DNA of 64,000 nt from Trichobilharzia szidati (GCA_944472155.2 OX235279.1:56827564-56891563); one strand, 5' to 3'. Shown: positions 47,814 through 61,393, counted from the stretch's first letter. Notes: a model not told the origin generated them from the sequence alone. Numbers and translations are program-made.

Positions 47814-48590
47814 ATGTTGCGCTGTGTTAAACGCAAAACTAGTAAAAGTAGAACACCAACACCAAGAGGTACAGATGAAAGAGGTTGTTCAACATTACCA
47901 CGAATGGGTCATCGATCAGAAAGTGACGAAAATATTTCAGAAAAGCCATCATCATCTTCCAGACCAACAAGATGGACAATGGAAAAAAAGTCAGCCACTT
48001 TAACAGCTGGTTGCACACTATCTTCTGGGAATGAAACGAAAACAAAAAACAAAACTCTCACATTTCTACGCACGTTGTCTCTGGGTTCCTTATTCTCGCC
48101 ATCAAGAAGACGTCGCAAAGATGATTCTACTACTGCTTATTCTTCAGGTCTAATGTCGCCTGACGTAGAATTACAAACATTTTCTAACGATTCTCATCCG
48201 AATATCCAACAGGGACAAGACGAAACTGATCTAAGTCCATCTGAAGGATCTCTAACACCAACTGCAGAAGAAACTTATCAACCTCAGTCTAAACAGAGTC
48301 ACAAACAAGAATTGTTTTTGGAAAAATTAACGAAAGAAGCCTTCAACTTTTCAAGGGATGATAAAAACAAAACACCAACTGATGAAAATGCAAATATTTT
48401 ATCAGAAGGAAAACACTTCCACAGACATTTAGATGATCAGCATGATTCAGGTAGAAGTTCTACCAGAGAATCAGCTGAGGTTTCTGTAGCGTCGGACAGA
48501 TCAAAAAGAAAAGGCCCCACGAGTGGGGTTCCTAATGAACCAGAGAAACAATCAGTGGTGGTGCACAAAATTGCTCCTATTGCAATAGAT
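47814..48590 (+). CDS. Coding exon of an unrecognised Ser/Thr-rich, basic protein (gene continues downstream)
   Basis: The longest clean non-transposon frame: 259 codons from ATG at 47814 to 48590, where GTGAGT (48591-48596) gives a strong splice donor in phase 0. Reading on reaches a stop only three codons later. The in-frame stop before it is at 47697-47699, so the ATG is the first Met, but an acceptor (ATTACAG, 47763-47769) could make this an internal exon. The protein is hydrophilic and probably disordered. It has a basic N-terminus ('MLRCVKRKTSKSRTPTPRG'), Ser-rich stretches, a basic cluster 'SPSRRRRKDD' (about residues 96-105), acidic Ser/Thr-rich middle parts with many SP/TP sites, and a more ordered end, 'KQSVVVHKIAPIAID'. 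There is no signal peptide, membrane segment or domain I can name. The composition suits a phosphorylated cytoskeletal or signalling protein, but that is only an impression. Confidence 0.72.
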
Positions 48591-48596
48591 GTGAGT
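48591..48596 (+). promoter_or_regulatory. Predicted 5' splice site
   Basis: GTGAGT directly after an in-phase GAT codon. It fits the eukaryotic donor consensus and explains why the frame closes just after it. Confidence 0.65.
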
Positions 48597-51500
48597 CATT
48601 GATAATTTATATTTTATAATTCATTTTTAATATGAGAGTTCCTATACTTTTACTGGGGCGACTTCATTTTTAAAATATGCACATAATGGTAGAGTAATTA
48701 AGACAGGTATAGAATTATATATATGTCTACTCAGGCTCAAGTATATATAAATATATGTACATATAATTAAAAAGTATAAGACCTTTGAAAAATGATCGGT
48801 GATTTAGTATGTGAAGGCCGACGAACGGATTTAACGCAAAAGAAGTTGTCAAGTAATCAAGGATAGGTGTTTAATCCCAGTTTGAGAAGTAGCAGAAGTT
48901 TAAAAGGATGAAAATTTAAAATGCTCCTGTAAGCTTAACTTATTTTGAGATAGCAAATCAAGGGAAAGACTTCTAAACAAAAAGTTTCACAGATAATCAC
49001 TTGAATCAAACCCTCTACAGAAGAGTTCAATTCCTGTATATACGCGACATATCCTCTTGGTAAACAAGTTTTCAAGGACTTAACAACATTCTTACAGTCA
49101 CACTTTCGCTACAAAAATGCTTGCTGGTTATATATCACATAACCAAAATTCATAACACGGTTCAAATTCAGGCATCAGTTGCTTTTACATGTGTGACCTA
49201 GATTGCATAATGAAGGTTGAGCACTAAGCATAAATTTGTTTCATCATAAAACTGGCCTTACTAAATAATATTAATCAATTAAGCAGCTCATTGACAAGTA
49301 ACAATAAGCTCTTTGTCTGATTAACTCCAACGTAAATCATTCACTTTAAATATTGGATGGCAAAAGGAAAACGAAAAATCCTGATACTGTATCGATCAAG
49401 TAGAACATTTGTGAAACGTATTCATCCCATTATGCTAACCACAGATACATATTTTACTTTACTGTTTAGTAAAGTAAATTGAAAAAAAGTGTTATGAGGG
49501 TAGTTTATTCATTGATGATTCTTGTGAAATGTTGTAGTTCTTTGGGGGCTTATAGTATTATATTCATATTTAATAATTACTTCTTTGTAAAAACAACGAC
49601 TATAATAGAACTGTATTTTTAATATAAAACTTAACGCAAAAGTGCAACAGTTCAAGTTGTAAAATATATGAAAATATTTGTTTTTAACAAACATAGGAAT
49701 ATATTATTCCTCGAAAAACACTTTTTCCAATATCTCTTATTATGCAGATACACATGTTGAACCCTAAAAATATGACTGAAGATTCATATACCGATTTGAA
49801 GCACTTACTATTGTAAGCAAAACACATTTCATTTCAGTGTGTAAGTTAGTGTCATTATTTTATTACTTTTACATATCAGTGAAAAGTTATAAACCGAAAA
49901 ACATTCATGAAGTAAATGCAAAAATCAAGGGGATAAATAGTAAAGAAACTAGAATTAGAAATTTGGCTCAAACTTAAATATTTGCGTATATTGTTTGTCA
50001 CATTGAACAGCCGTTTAGGCTCTTTGATTTCACAGTGCTAAACTTGGTCTATTTCAAAGGATTTAAACAATTATAAGCTGATTGACAAAGAAAACATAAG
50101 CCACTGCTTATATAAGATTATCTGACCTGTGTTGCACACAAAGGACAGGAAGTAAAATATCGTAAACTCAGTGTCCTGATGTAATACAAAGGGAAGTTGC
50201 AGAAGTTTACACATGTTTAGCGCGAAACTTTTCTATATAGACTAAAGTAATAGCAATAAATACAGCAAATTGGACATTTTAAACTGAAATGCGCTTCATT
50301 GTAATATAAGCTCCAGTGTTACATTGTTATTAATTAATGGCCTGGTTACATTGACGGTTCGTTGTGACTGATGAAGCAATTTTCAGGAAGAGTAAAGTAA
50401 ACTAAGACAAGAAGGGTGAAGACACGTTATTTTCAAAGGTGGACTAATAATGAAGAGATAACACCTTTTTCCAGTCCAATGAGTGTGTTTTTTGTAGAAT
50501 ATCCATAACCTTCTTAAGGTTTCTTGTTCTGCTTCATGCCGTGAGCTGAAAACGCAATCACATTAATTCCTTTGAAAAGAATAGGAAAGCAGACAAGTTA
50601 TAGATAACAGAAAAAATAATCCTGTTTATTTCATAACTTATTTCTTGAGAAAATACTTGATTCAAAGAAGAAATTGAAACCACTTCCAAAAGCAATGAAT
50701 ATCTATATGTTTTCTTAATGTGAAGCTTATTTTTGTTTTCAGTTCCACTGTAGTTCTGTAAGTATTTCTCACATTGCAGTCTGCAGAAATACCCATAAAG
50801 AGGTGAAAGAATTAACAAATACTTTATCATGCAGTACACCTAATTTCAGAAGACATTCAAATTGTCTATTTCTCAAGCTGGAATTCTCCCCTTACTAAGT
50901 TTTTGATGTAGACCTCATTTACGAAGCACCCTTTTAGCATTCAGAAACCTGCAAAACTCCTATCAACCTCTCCATTATTATTATCCTTAATTAAAAAAAT
51001 CATGTCCTCATAAATACCAATTTTGATCTTTTGAGCATCACCCTAGCGAATCTAAATGTTAAGCCCAACAATGATTAAAAAATGAACATTTCAATAGCTA
51101 GCAATTATACCAGTTCTTTATTTTATGTAAAATAGTCAAGTTATTACCCCTTCATTTACGCGGTAGAACATTTAAAATATGTATTTTTTTCTGAAAAAGT
51201 GCTAAGTCGCAAGGAAGCAGAATGAAAGGGCAGTTAGCATTCCAATAACAACATCTGACAAATAAATGAAACCAACAGAATACTTTATCTTTCAATAAAA
51301 ATAAATGTAACTGTAAAATCCATCACAAATGCGAGTCAATTAACTAAATTCCCTGACCGTATGTAACAGTCAGCCTTCCTGGTTTGTACAAAACTTTAAT
51401 AATTCTTCGATTGTTACACTCAGTAATCTGAGATATATTTAAACGACTTAGTTGCTATTGTTGCTAACAGTTCTACAATTTAAATTACAGAATGTATGAG

Positions 51501-54500
51501 ATATAATTCAGATTATTATAATGCTGCCTATCAGTCAATGTTAGTCTTAAATTGCTTCACAAAACAGCTGTATTTTTTTAGAATTGAGATGAATTTCACT
51601 GATTATGCATGTGTACAGTGAATGACAAATTTTTATCCATGCTAAATGGAGAAAAATATTTGTGGATGCAGTTTAAACAGCCATAGTCTATACTAGCCTT
51701 ATCATTATCATTATTACGACATGCAGCAGAAAATCTCTTCTTATACTTCTATCACTGGGGTCAGTCTGCTTCTTCGAATTTAACAGTAGCTCAGAGGATT
51801 ATAAACTAGTGCATCCTGACACACATCAAACATAATGTATTTACAAGTTTGTTAATATTTTTACTAATCCATTAACCGTAAATTTCTCTACAAACAATAG
51901 TGGGTAAGCACAGTGTTATGCTGAAGTCTAGATCTGACTAGTTAGGCCGAAAAATGTTCCCGATATTCCAATAAAAGATTTTCCGCGTTCACCGGTAAGT
52001 TTCACAATAAGAAATCATTTACCTTTTTAGGCTGAATTAAATATGTATATTATATGCTATTTTAGACTTGACTCTTCTGCACAAATCTTTTTTGGTCGAT
52101 TATTTTGTGTTTTATAGATGTCTGAATGGATATTTTTCCTATATTCAAATCTTTGATGTCAAATTTCAGTCAAGTAGTGGTTTCCTTTTGGTGATGAAAG
52201 TTACTATAGCTTCGTCATTACAGTCAATTAAAAAAGAGTGGAATTAAAGTGTGAAGCATACTTGAATAAGACGGCTAAACACTTCACCTAACACAGTGAC
52301 TTGCATTATAAAGGACTCATGAGCATTCCTGTAAGACTACCTAAGGCGTATCTAATCTGAAATGTCGGTTGATTATGAGAGAGTTATTGCTTAATTTAAA
52401 ACGGAAGGCTGGTTTACCTCAAGATTCAAACCAACAGTGACGATGGTTATTAGATTTTGTCGCCAAAAAGTCCACTAGAGTGAGATGCAGATATCTAAAT
52501 TAGTTTTGAATAAACTTCCTGAAGACGGACTAACGCCAAAGTTCGATATGATGTAGACTATTTTACAGTTTTAGTCACTGTACTCTGACTGTCTGTTCAA
52601 TTAATTTCTAACTAAAATTTCACTGAAAAACGTTCGCATGGCACAACTATAGCTTTTATTTATTCACTCTTTACTACTTCCTTAATGGTAAAAATTATTA
52701 TATTTGGTTGAACACTTCTTTCCAGTACATCTGTACAAGTTGACTGATAATTGAAGTGTCTCATTTTTGACATGTGTCTTATAAGCTTTGCAGGTATATC
52801 AACCAATACTCACTGAAAATAGATTGTGTATGTCTTCTCACCTGTACAGTGACGATGACAACAACCATAAATATGCATGATAATCTGAGTCACCATATTT
52901 TCAGACTAATCAGTTAGTTTAAAGTTATACTTAATTCACGCGATTTACTCATATCCAAATCATGACCGTAAATAAAATAATCAATTTGTTTACTCAGAAA
53001 GTTATTTATTACCTCTTACTATATGGAATAATAAGACAAAACACACAACATACTGTTCTATATTCTTTTGTTTATTTACATTATTAACTTGGGACATGAA
53101 GTATAATGTTTTCTGTCTCCTGTAAACTAACTTGAGTATACTTGGATTCCACTGCTAGTCACCATCCACCAATTAATCCCAAACTAGAAATGGTTGATTT
53201 TAAGTTTCACAGTTCAGATGACTGTTAAGCCCACCAGAATTCACACATCTCAAACACAACCAGCAATAGTCATCTCAATGATTTTGTTTCATGCAAGAGT
53301 AGTAGATAGCATTGGTGTTTTGTGTAAAATAAATGAAACGGAAGTTGTAAGTCATTTAGGTTTAACCAACAGGTCAAGTCTAAAACGATATACATAATAA
53401 CTAGTAGCACTGAAGAAATGGTTTTCCGGAGAAGTGAATGTAACAGATTCAGAGAGATTGACCTACTTTTAAAACTGTTCAAGTGCTGCTAATCGCAGAG
53501 GTACGATAGTCACTTTGATTCAGTATCCAATAGTCTCAAGTTTATGATCATTCAAAAAATCCTAGAATAATTATTCACACTTGAAATAATAGTGGATGAT
53601 TTGGAATTAGTTGTGTTCCCTGAACTAAAGATTTTGTTCATAAGGACTACAAAAGCCTCGTATTTAAATCAACCGGCTCAGACAACACAACTAATTCAAA
53701 ATGATTCACACAGTTTAGGTATGTTATTCAGTTTTTAAGCTGATAGAAAACTGTAAGATAGATGGAAACTTTTACCTTTAAGTTCTATTTATACTGATTT
53801 CCACTTGTAAGTATACCAGTAGAATCGCTAAGAAAGAAATTCTAGCTTAAGGTAGTGGTTGTTAAGTTCGTCTAAGAGGAACTTAAATATATAGTTTATA
53901 AAACCAGTAGTATAAAAGATCAGGCAATTAATTCATATCCAGTCAGAATATATTTACCAAGATAGTAAAAATGAATCGTCATTTTCTTCTCTATGAATAA
54001 GTCTAGTTGAAAACGTTTTATTGCATTTGGTGCTGCAAGGCTTGGTGCCCTTTAAATTTTCCGCACACGTATTATTTCAAAGGACCTAGAGATGGTAAAG
54101 AAATGTAGTGTTTCCATGTGGAACTGGATCGCCGAAGTATTTAAATATTTACTTCCCTTTAAGCAAAAAAAAATTGGACTCTAAAGACATTATCATAACA
54201 TGATCGAACATCACCATAAGTACTTTCAAACCACTAAGAAGGTAATGACAGCATATTAAATAAATTGATAAAAATGACCAGGTGTATCCACTCACTGTAA
54301 TGTCAGTGAATCTCACTTTCAAATGACGTAGCGGTTAGTCCACCTCACTGTGTTACTATTTTGTCAATGTTTGGAAATTTCGAGAAAATCACAGGCCTCT
54401 ATGTAATAATAAACACATATTACAAAATATTACATTTTACAACATTATAAAATGTAAAGATGTAAAATATTATATATACTATGTACATCAGTTTATCGAG

Positions 54501-57269
54501 TTTTGTGACTTGAAAGATATGTGACTTCTGAGTGTAATGTTCTGTCTAGGTGAATAATTTCAATAAAGGATACATGAATTTCTTAGCTGTCATAACAAAC
54601 AATGGGATTAAACACTTAAACTGCAGAAACTATTAAGTCTTATAAGATGGCAATCAGATATTTACTGGGACAGCTTTATGTGTTTAAACTTCCATCTCAA
54701 ATGAGCTTGGCTTGAATTTGATAAAAATAGGAACTCATAACAATTATCAAAAAAAACAAAATTCATTTACCAGTGTCTTTATGTCATACAACCAATCTAC
54801 ACCATGCTGGCAAGTTATAAAAATCTCTCACTAAGTAATTTGAAATAACAATATAAATTCACATACTATTGATTGTATTGAACACTTATGTATGTATTGC
54901 ACACGTATGTAACTCGACTATGCATTTTCAAATTACGCTTCACATTACAACATTTAACTATAAAATAGTTGTGCGTGTGTAAAAAACATCTGATGTACAG
55001 AGAGAGTGGATTAAGTATTGTTTATTATTTTGGTGAAACAGTAAAAGCGAATGAGTCTATCATATGCAGAAATATATATATACATATAATCCGTGTTACA
55101 CGAATTCCAAATCACTTTCTCTTTGTGTGTTTACCCTTAATTCTTTTAAACCCTTTCAAATGCAGAAAAACAAAAACGCTTTACCCCTTTTCCCATCTCC
55201 CTCTCTTGAGTTAATCGCTTTCCTATTTTTCTTGCAAAAATGGAAATAACGAACACAAAATATGTTGAAATAATAGACACTGTGAAGTGGTCACATCACA
55301 GCGACACTGGCACACTGGTGTAATCTATCCTTTCTCGCTACTTTAAACAACAACTGATTTCACTGAAATTAACTAAAATCTATAGACGAATAGCTTTTGT
55401 CACTACCTCAGTAACGCTGTTTGTGCATTAACCGAAGAATATGAACACTTTATGGTTAATATTCATACAAAGTTACTTTACCTACAAAATCTGTAAATTG
55501 CACATTTTAAAAATACTTTCAGAAAAGTTTACAGAATTTTTTGGGACCGAAACTAACCTCTTTAAAAGTATTTTGGTTATCAATAAATCCAAACGTTTTG
55601 AGTAACAATATAAAAATTAGTGCGTATCCCAGTTATATGGCTACAATTCTCTATAGAATGATTCCATCATTACCAGAGTGAAGGTGTTCTTGAAGAATAA
55701 AATAGCACTCATGAAACTATCTGTTCAACTACTACTTCAAAATAATTTGTTCACTCTAAAAAACGTGCAGACTGCTGAAACGGTATATCACTCATCATCA
55801 GTAGTCATGATGAAAGATGCGGCGATTAAATTGCATAATTTTATTTTAGATTCTGGAATTCTTAGGAAGTGCGCAGTTATTTAAATTCTTCCTTTAAGTT
55901 TAAAAAATCTAAGTTGATAGAGGGATACAGGCAAACTCAAGTGGTTATCTCTTAGCGCAACATTTTTGGGCAAGTGAACCCAAAAACATTTGCTAAAGTT
56001 GTTCAGAGATTAGGTTAATTCTCATGTCAAATGAAACTACTACATGAATCTAAACTTGATTACACACATTTTTTCGCAGTGAAAAAATTCCATTTTATTA
56101 ACTGCTTCAGAAAACATCCACGAAGTTAAAGTTGTTGACTTACGGTTTCGAATTTAACAGAGATTCTACGGCTATTCCTTAAAATTTTCACACTAAAACT
56201 TCAGTGAATCTGATCATTTTCGCTAGAACATTTAGGGAATTAGACTAAATAGCTTAGGAGTCTTCATTAAGTCATATAAAAGAAGAGGCGTTCAATGGAG
56301 TTACTGCTTTCAGTGATATCATTTCTAAGCTATACAATCGCATGCATACATATTACAATTTCATATAAACAAAAGGGATGTTCCTAAAGATCTGTAACTA
56401 AAACTGTAAGTTTCAGACAACAATTCTTTTACTTTGCATGAAAATGAAATACGTATTCATACGACTGTTCGGGTGGAGAGTGATATTGCTGAAGAGACTA
56501 ACTATTATTTGAGCGCCTTTTCTTTTATAAAACTCTGACTAAAGTAGAGCTAAAAATCAACAATGAATACATAGGCATCTGTCATTATATATTACGTGGA
56601 AGATCTACATTCCTTCTAATGATTAAGTCGTTACATAATAAGTGTGATAAACTACCACCTGCACATCTAGTAATGGAATTTCCTACTATTGCATACTTCG
56701 TGAATCATTTCGAATCCTGAATTCCTCACTTAAGATACTATAACAGTCGGATACGTGTTTATGTAGTTGAATTCTATGAGGTGCATGATATAATTGCAAT
56801 GTTTTAATTATCACTTTACTTTTACCAGAGCAGGTAGAAGATGCAGTATTGGATTCAGGTGAAACCTGTTTCCTTCCCCTTGTTTTAAATACGTTTTTGT
56901 TTTTTTCATTTACATGGGGTGAATAATATAGCCAGTTAGTTGGTAATCATTTACTTTGCTGTTAACTAACGGACTGCATAAATAAGCTAAGAAAACTGAA
57001 ATGTGTCTGATTAAACAAAAGCTTTTAAGGTATAGCAGTTATTGATAATTCGCTTTTCAAATTTTGTTTAAAAAGTCATCGTTTTCACTAGACTTTATAA
57101 CTCATCAATAGTAGCCAAAATATCATTTTTGAAATGATAACATAGGTATTTCGATGTCACACGAACTATAAACCAGCTCTCTAAATATTTGTGATTAGTT
57201 GAACACATAATTAACATCCTTATCGAATCTGAAAGGCAGAGGTTGAATTCAATTTAAAACCAGAAATTT
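48597..57269. other. Long gene-free stretch, probably intron
   Basis: About 8.7 kb of AT-rich DNA without a convincing exon or recognised repeat. A TA-rich patch lies at about 48715-48770. The downstream exons of the 47.8 kb gene must be short and hidden here, or lie further right. The frames at 50558-50839, 53194-53397, 54969-55249 and 55678-55884 lack motifs and paired splice sites. Confidence 0.4.
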
Positions 57270-57740
57270 ACATTCTGTAAAAACGCCTCTAATATATGGA
57301 AACTTTTCAAAGAAACTACTGGTGGTAAGCAGATGAATGGTATTCCTTATTCACTAAACAATTCTTTCATACATTCTCCCACGAAGGCCAAGCTTTCTAG
57401 TATCACAAGTTTTAATGAAACCTGCTTCCCTAGTTTCAATACAAGTTCTAAAATGTCTCCAGTCTCTGAACCTTTCTTATAGCCTAGGACCAGATTGTTT
57501 ACCTAGCCTTATTCTTTAAAAAATGTGCAGATACCATATGTCATTCTCTCACTGACATATTTAGTGAATCTTTTTCCAGAAATGTTGTGCCAGCCATTTA
57601 GAAGCACATTAAAATTGTACCTATACCTGGGTCATCACCTGAAACATGTATTCAATTTAGACCTAATGCTAAAAACTATGGAAAAATCACTCTTAATCTT
57701 GAACCTTCATTTATAGCCTTTAACGACCCCAAACAATTCA
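57270..57740 (+). mobile_element. CR1-type LINE copy c, part 1
   Basis: Pre-RT and RT start of a CR1-like LINE across shifting frames. It reads 'NIWKLFKETTGGKQMNGIPY' (about 57295-57350), 'SPTKAKLSSITSFNETC', 'GPDCLPSLILLKKCADTICH' (about 57490-57545), 'FSRNVVPAI' with 'KHIKIVPIPGSSPETCIQFR' (about 57575-57660) and 'LNLEPSFIAFNDPKQF' (about 57693-57740). It breaks off where 'AYRQGRST' would be expected. Relative to copy b it keeps more of the 5' side. Confidence 0.8.
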
Positions 57741-58265
57741 CCCCCATCAAGTGACAAAACCAACACGAATGTGATAAGCACTTTCATTATGTAAACACAC
57801 GCTGCTTTTATAATCTTATGCACTTATCAAATCCAACAATCTACATATGATGATTTTGTTATCTTTACCAATTCACCAACTTAACAACTAAAAATGCCCC
57901 AGACAGACGAACGATGATCAAGTTAGTAAACTTTATTTCGATATCATAACAGACATACTATTACCTTTGTTATTTGGTATAGTTATCTTCATCGCTATTT
58001 TTACTTTCAATATGTCCCTTTAACTTGACCTATGTCTATTTTCTCACCCCCTAACTGTTTGTTATATATATGCTGAGATTTTGTAAATTCCGGTTTAATA
58101 ATACTTTGATAAAGCTATTAGCATTAAATAGCGAAACGTCAGTAAAAACAATATCGTTTTGTTTTTCATTCATTGGGAAATACAAAAACCTTTATTATAA
58201 TGAATATCATATACCCAATGCCCAAATTTTTTCAAACCGTTAAAAGTGAACTTGGTTTGGACATA
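57741..58265. mobile_element. Unidentified insertion inside CR1 copy c
   Basis: About 525 bases separate 'NDPKQF' from its continuation 'SRSTSDAAAVLNH', so they were inserted into the LINE. They hold no open frame. Near the right side is a hammerhead-like motif (58102-58144). A 'GGTATAGTTATCTT' string also occurs near the window end (about 63911). This could be a solo terminal segment of a Penelope-like element or a small non-coding retroelement. Confidence 0.5.
58102..58144 (+). ncRNA. Hammerhead-ribozyme-like motif in the insertion
   Basis: TACT (58102-58105) pairs with AGTA (58141-58144) as stem I. The core is TTGATAA (two changes from CTGATGA). Stem II is GCTATT (58114-58119) with AATAGC (58127-58132), perfectly paired. 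GAAA is at 58133-58136, the short palindromic stem III is ACGT (58136-58139), and the cleavage C is 58140. The layout matches the minimal hammerheads known from Penelope-like elements. The core changes make activity doubtful. Confidence 0.55.
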
Positions 58266-59675
58266 TATATAGTAGAAGTACTTCAGATGCAGCTGCAGTC
58301 TTGAATCATAACACTGTTTCCAATTTAGACAATGGGACTAAATTTGTTCGTTGCGCCTTCCTGGATTGCACATCTGCTTTCGACTCAGTAACTAGGTATA
58401 TTTTGCTAAATGAGCTTGCTGTCAAATGATTGCATCCCTATTTCTTAGGAGGAAAGCAGTACACTGTATGTCAGGGAAAGTCGTCCTTTTCATTGCTTGC
58501 TGAGACTCGTGTCCCTCAAGGCGCTGTTCTTTCTCCTTTTCTGTTTCCTTTCTTCTCGTATGATTCGCCTCAGTCTGATGAAGTGAACTTTGTTAAGTAA
58601 GCGGAGGATCTAACTATTTTAATGACTGTTAACTCTCACCTAGACTGTACTAAGATGAACAGCTTTCTATTAGAAGTCAGTAAATGGTCTTTGTCTAATC
58701 GTCTTAAACTAAATTCTTCCAAATGTCATAATGTTAATTTCTCTTTCGGATGCAAAAGAAATTTAAATGAAGTTGATAATTCCTATGACAGTTGCAAAAT
58801 TGACGATAGTGATACAGAAATCAAGTCTGATGTTAAGTATTTTGGATTAATCCTTTCTGTTCACCCTTATTCTTTCCTGGACCGCTAAAATTAGACTATG
58901 TCATACTTCGTAGAACTCTGAAGACTGTCAGTAGGGCGAGTGGTATCCCATTGGGCCATATCGTTGACAATGTTATTTACACGCAGTTGATTTCATGCAA
59001 CAAATTTGCTAAAGGAATTTTGTCAGACTGTGAGCATCCACATTATCAGAAGTTTTCACCTCGTTTTTCCTCAGGTAAAACAAAAAGTCATTTCAAAAGA
59101 CTTTATGCACATACGTCTAGGTATTAAAAATTTCACTATACTATATTTGGCACGTATTTTATGCGATGAAAATAGTGTCAGGCAGGAACTAACTAATTTT
59201 CTATGCGCTAGTAAATAAACCATTTTCTCCATTCTGAAACCACCAAGCTTTATTGTTATCGTTCTTCTTATGTTTACAATCCTCCCAATCTTTTCTTTAC
59301 TTTTTTAATTATTTTTCCATAAGTGTAAACATCATTTAAGCTGTGTAATAACTGTTACTTTTTTCCCCTCACCATGCTTTATCAACATAACATTAGATTC
59401 AATAATCTATAACATGCCAAAAATTCCAAACTGAAACGACAATACTGTTGGAAAAAAACCCAGTTATTATTTTTATCAATATATATATATATATATATCA
59501 ATTTATATCATTCTCACTTTGTACTTCGAATATTTTTGACTTTATCCTCTGGTTAATTTTATTTTAATTTTATTTATATTTTGAATAAATCAGTTGCAAT
59601 ATTGTGACAAATGCTGAGAATTTCATTCTGTATTATCTGCACTATTTTTGGAATAAAGTAGATTATTATTATTAG
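58266..59675 (+). mobile_element. CR1-type LINE copy c, part 2 (RT to 3' end)
   Basis: The element resumes with 'SRSTSDAAAVLNHNTVSNLD', motif A 'CAFLDCTSAFDSVTR' (about 58353-58397), motif B 'TRVPQGAVLSPFLF' (about 58508-58550), a damaged catalytic motif 'FVK*AEDLTIL' (about 58590-58620; the YADD Tyr codon is a stop and the first Asp is Glu), 'CTKMNSFLLEVSKWSLSNRL', 'KSDVKYFGLILSV' and the C-terminus 'FTILYLARILCDENSVRQEL'. The 3' UTR ends GGAATAAAGTAGATTATTATTATTAG at about 59675, the same tail as copies a and b. It includes a TA run at 59479-59498. Several stops and frameshifts are present. Confidence 0.87.
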
Positions 59676-60627
59676 ATGGTGCTGTGTGCAAGCAAATTAT
59701 AATACCAACAAGCACCACATCATAACGTATTGATAATTACATAAATACTTGATATTCTTCAAGTACATTCCAAACAGGCAAATCAAATATATTAGTCCTA
59801 ATGTGAAACAATACTTATTCACATCGAAATCATGAATCATCATTAACGTTATTTATTTTCTGAATCTTCGTATGTATCAGCAAACTGTATGTATTAAAAT
59901 CTGCTTCATTCTATGTGGTATGACACTATGATATAAACAGCATGAAATGTCTTCGTGTAGGCAGAAAGTTAACCAACATGAGACCACTATTACAGATTTA
60001 GATTTACGGACAGTAAGATGTGAGTCATGTATTAACCCTCATGCTGTTAATATGGTTGTCAAGAGAAAACACTACTACCGGTTCAAATGTATCGTTTGTC
60101 TAATTACAGACTTGTATTTCAGGCTAATACAAAGTGTAATTCATGGAAAATTTTAATGTGCTAATAGTCTTTACAAACACCTTGTTTAAAGTTTGATGAC
60201 TTATCATGATAGACATGATAAATTCCTATGTGACTACCTACTTCAGCAAATTATGGCATTTAATTAACCAGGTTGATTAAATATGTAAAGAGGTGAAACA
60301 AAACAAAATTTTTAGAAGCGAATGAATTTTGTAAAGTTGCTACACAATCGAATCTGTGAGATTTAACCTAATAATAGTTCGCAATGTTTTGTGGTGGCAA
60401 CAAACAGACAATATTTGCTTATACACTTCGTGTACATCTACACTAACCTCTATGGGCAAATGAAGCGCGCCAACTAACCATACATTATTTTTATTAAAGC
60501 AATACTTGAACGCTCCCATCTCCTCCTAACATAGCGCCCTTCAACTAACCCTCGTTTCCCATTCAGGTCCCACTCGACTTCAATAATTTCTGTCGCGTTA
60601 TTTACACGCAAGCATTTTTTAAATCGT
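59676..60627. other. No gene seen
   Basis: The frame at 59947-60156 contains two CxxC pairs, but I see no supporting context. The rest is unremarkable AT-rich DNA. Confidence 0.4.
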
Positions 60628-60700
60628 TTCACAGACCTATGGGTTCTCTGCATCAGACACTGATGCTGACATCAATCCGTCACCAACTCGTAAAAATGAT
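60628..60700 (+). mobile_element. SINE-B 3'-end fragment
   Basis: 'GGGTTCTCTGCATC...CTGACATCAATCCGTCACCA' with 'ACTCGTAAAAA' matches the 3' end of SINE-B copy 2 ('GGTTCTCTAACTGATATCAA', then 'TCCATGATCAACTCGTAAAA' in element orientation). No head is present. Confidence 0.5.
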
Positions 60701-61393
60701 GAAAGTGCTTATAATTTCAGTTTCAAAAACTTTCAGAAAATAATGATTATCATCGAAACTTCAAAGGACAAAATTAGGGCAGATAGGAAAGGCATATATT
60801 ATTAAAATGCCTTATAAAATCTATTGTTTTTCCGTCTCACGTTTAAGAAGACTAAACAATTGACAAACTCAGCAGACTCTCAAATAAGACTCTGTGGAAA
60901 TCTGTTTCAGTGTAGTCAGAGTAATCTTCTTCTGAAAAACCCTAGTTGCTACTGAAATAAAAGAAAGTTGACAGTTATCCAACTTATCTCTATAGTTTGT
61001 ATTTAACCATTTACTCGCACTTGTTAAAGTACCTCTGCAGAAGACATTTCATGAATTTATCCTAAGAAGCTTTGTGAATCACCAGAACGATTTCGAACTG
61101 TACATCTCTAGACATTAGATTACAGTTTCTCTAAATCTTAATAACAGTTCTCAACTTCTCATGGCACTTACAATGACAATTAGTGAGGCAAGAGCAAGAT
61201 ATCACATGTGACTCACTAACGGTCATGACATTCATCATTCAGAAGGCTGCTGAAAAACTATGAAGCTATTTGTTTTTTGTAAACTTCGTCTAATACCACT
61301 GTATTTAATAGGGAAAAGTCACGCAGTGTATACAATTAAAACGTAGGGTGCATTATATTTCATTGTCGTGCTTTCAGCTGTATAACATAAGAT
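60701..61393. other. No gene seen
   Basis: Nothing recognisable. A possible splice acceptor CTTTCAG lies at 61371-61377. Confidence 0.4.

Noticed and set aside
47606..47830. Upstream 74-codon frame as an extra exon of the 47.8 kb gene
   Set aside because: Different frame from the main exon. It includes the pyrimidine-rich run before the ATG and shows no domain.
59947..60156. Frame with two CxxC pairs, zinc-ribbon-like
   Set aside because: Spacing and surrounding residues fit no family I know. No clear splice donor and no second supporting exon.
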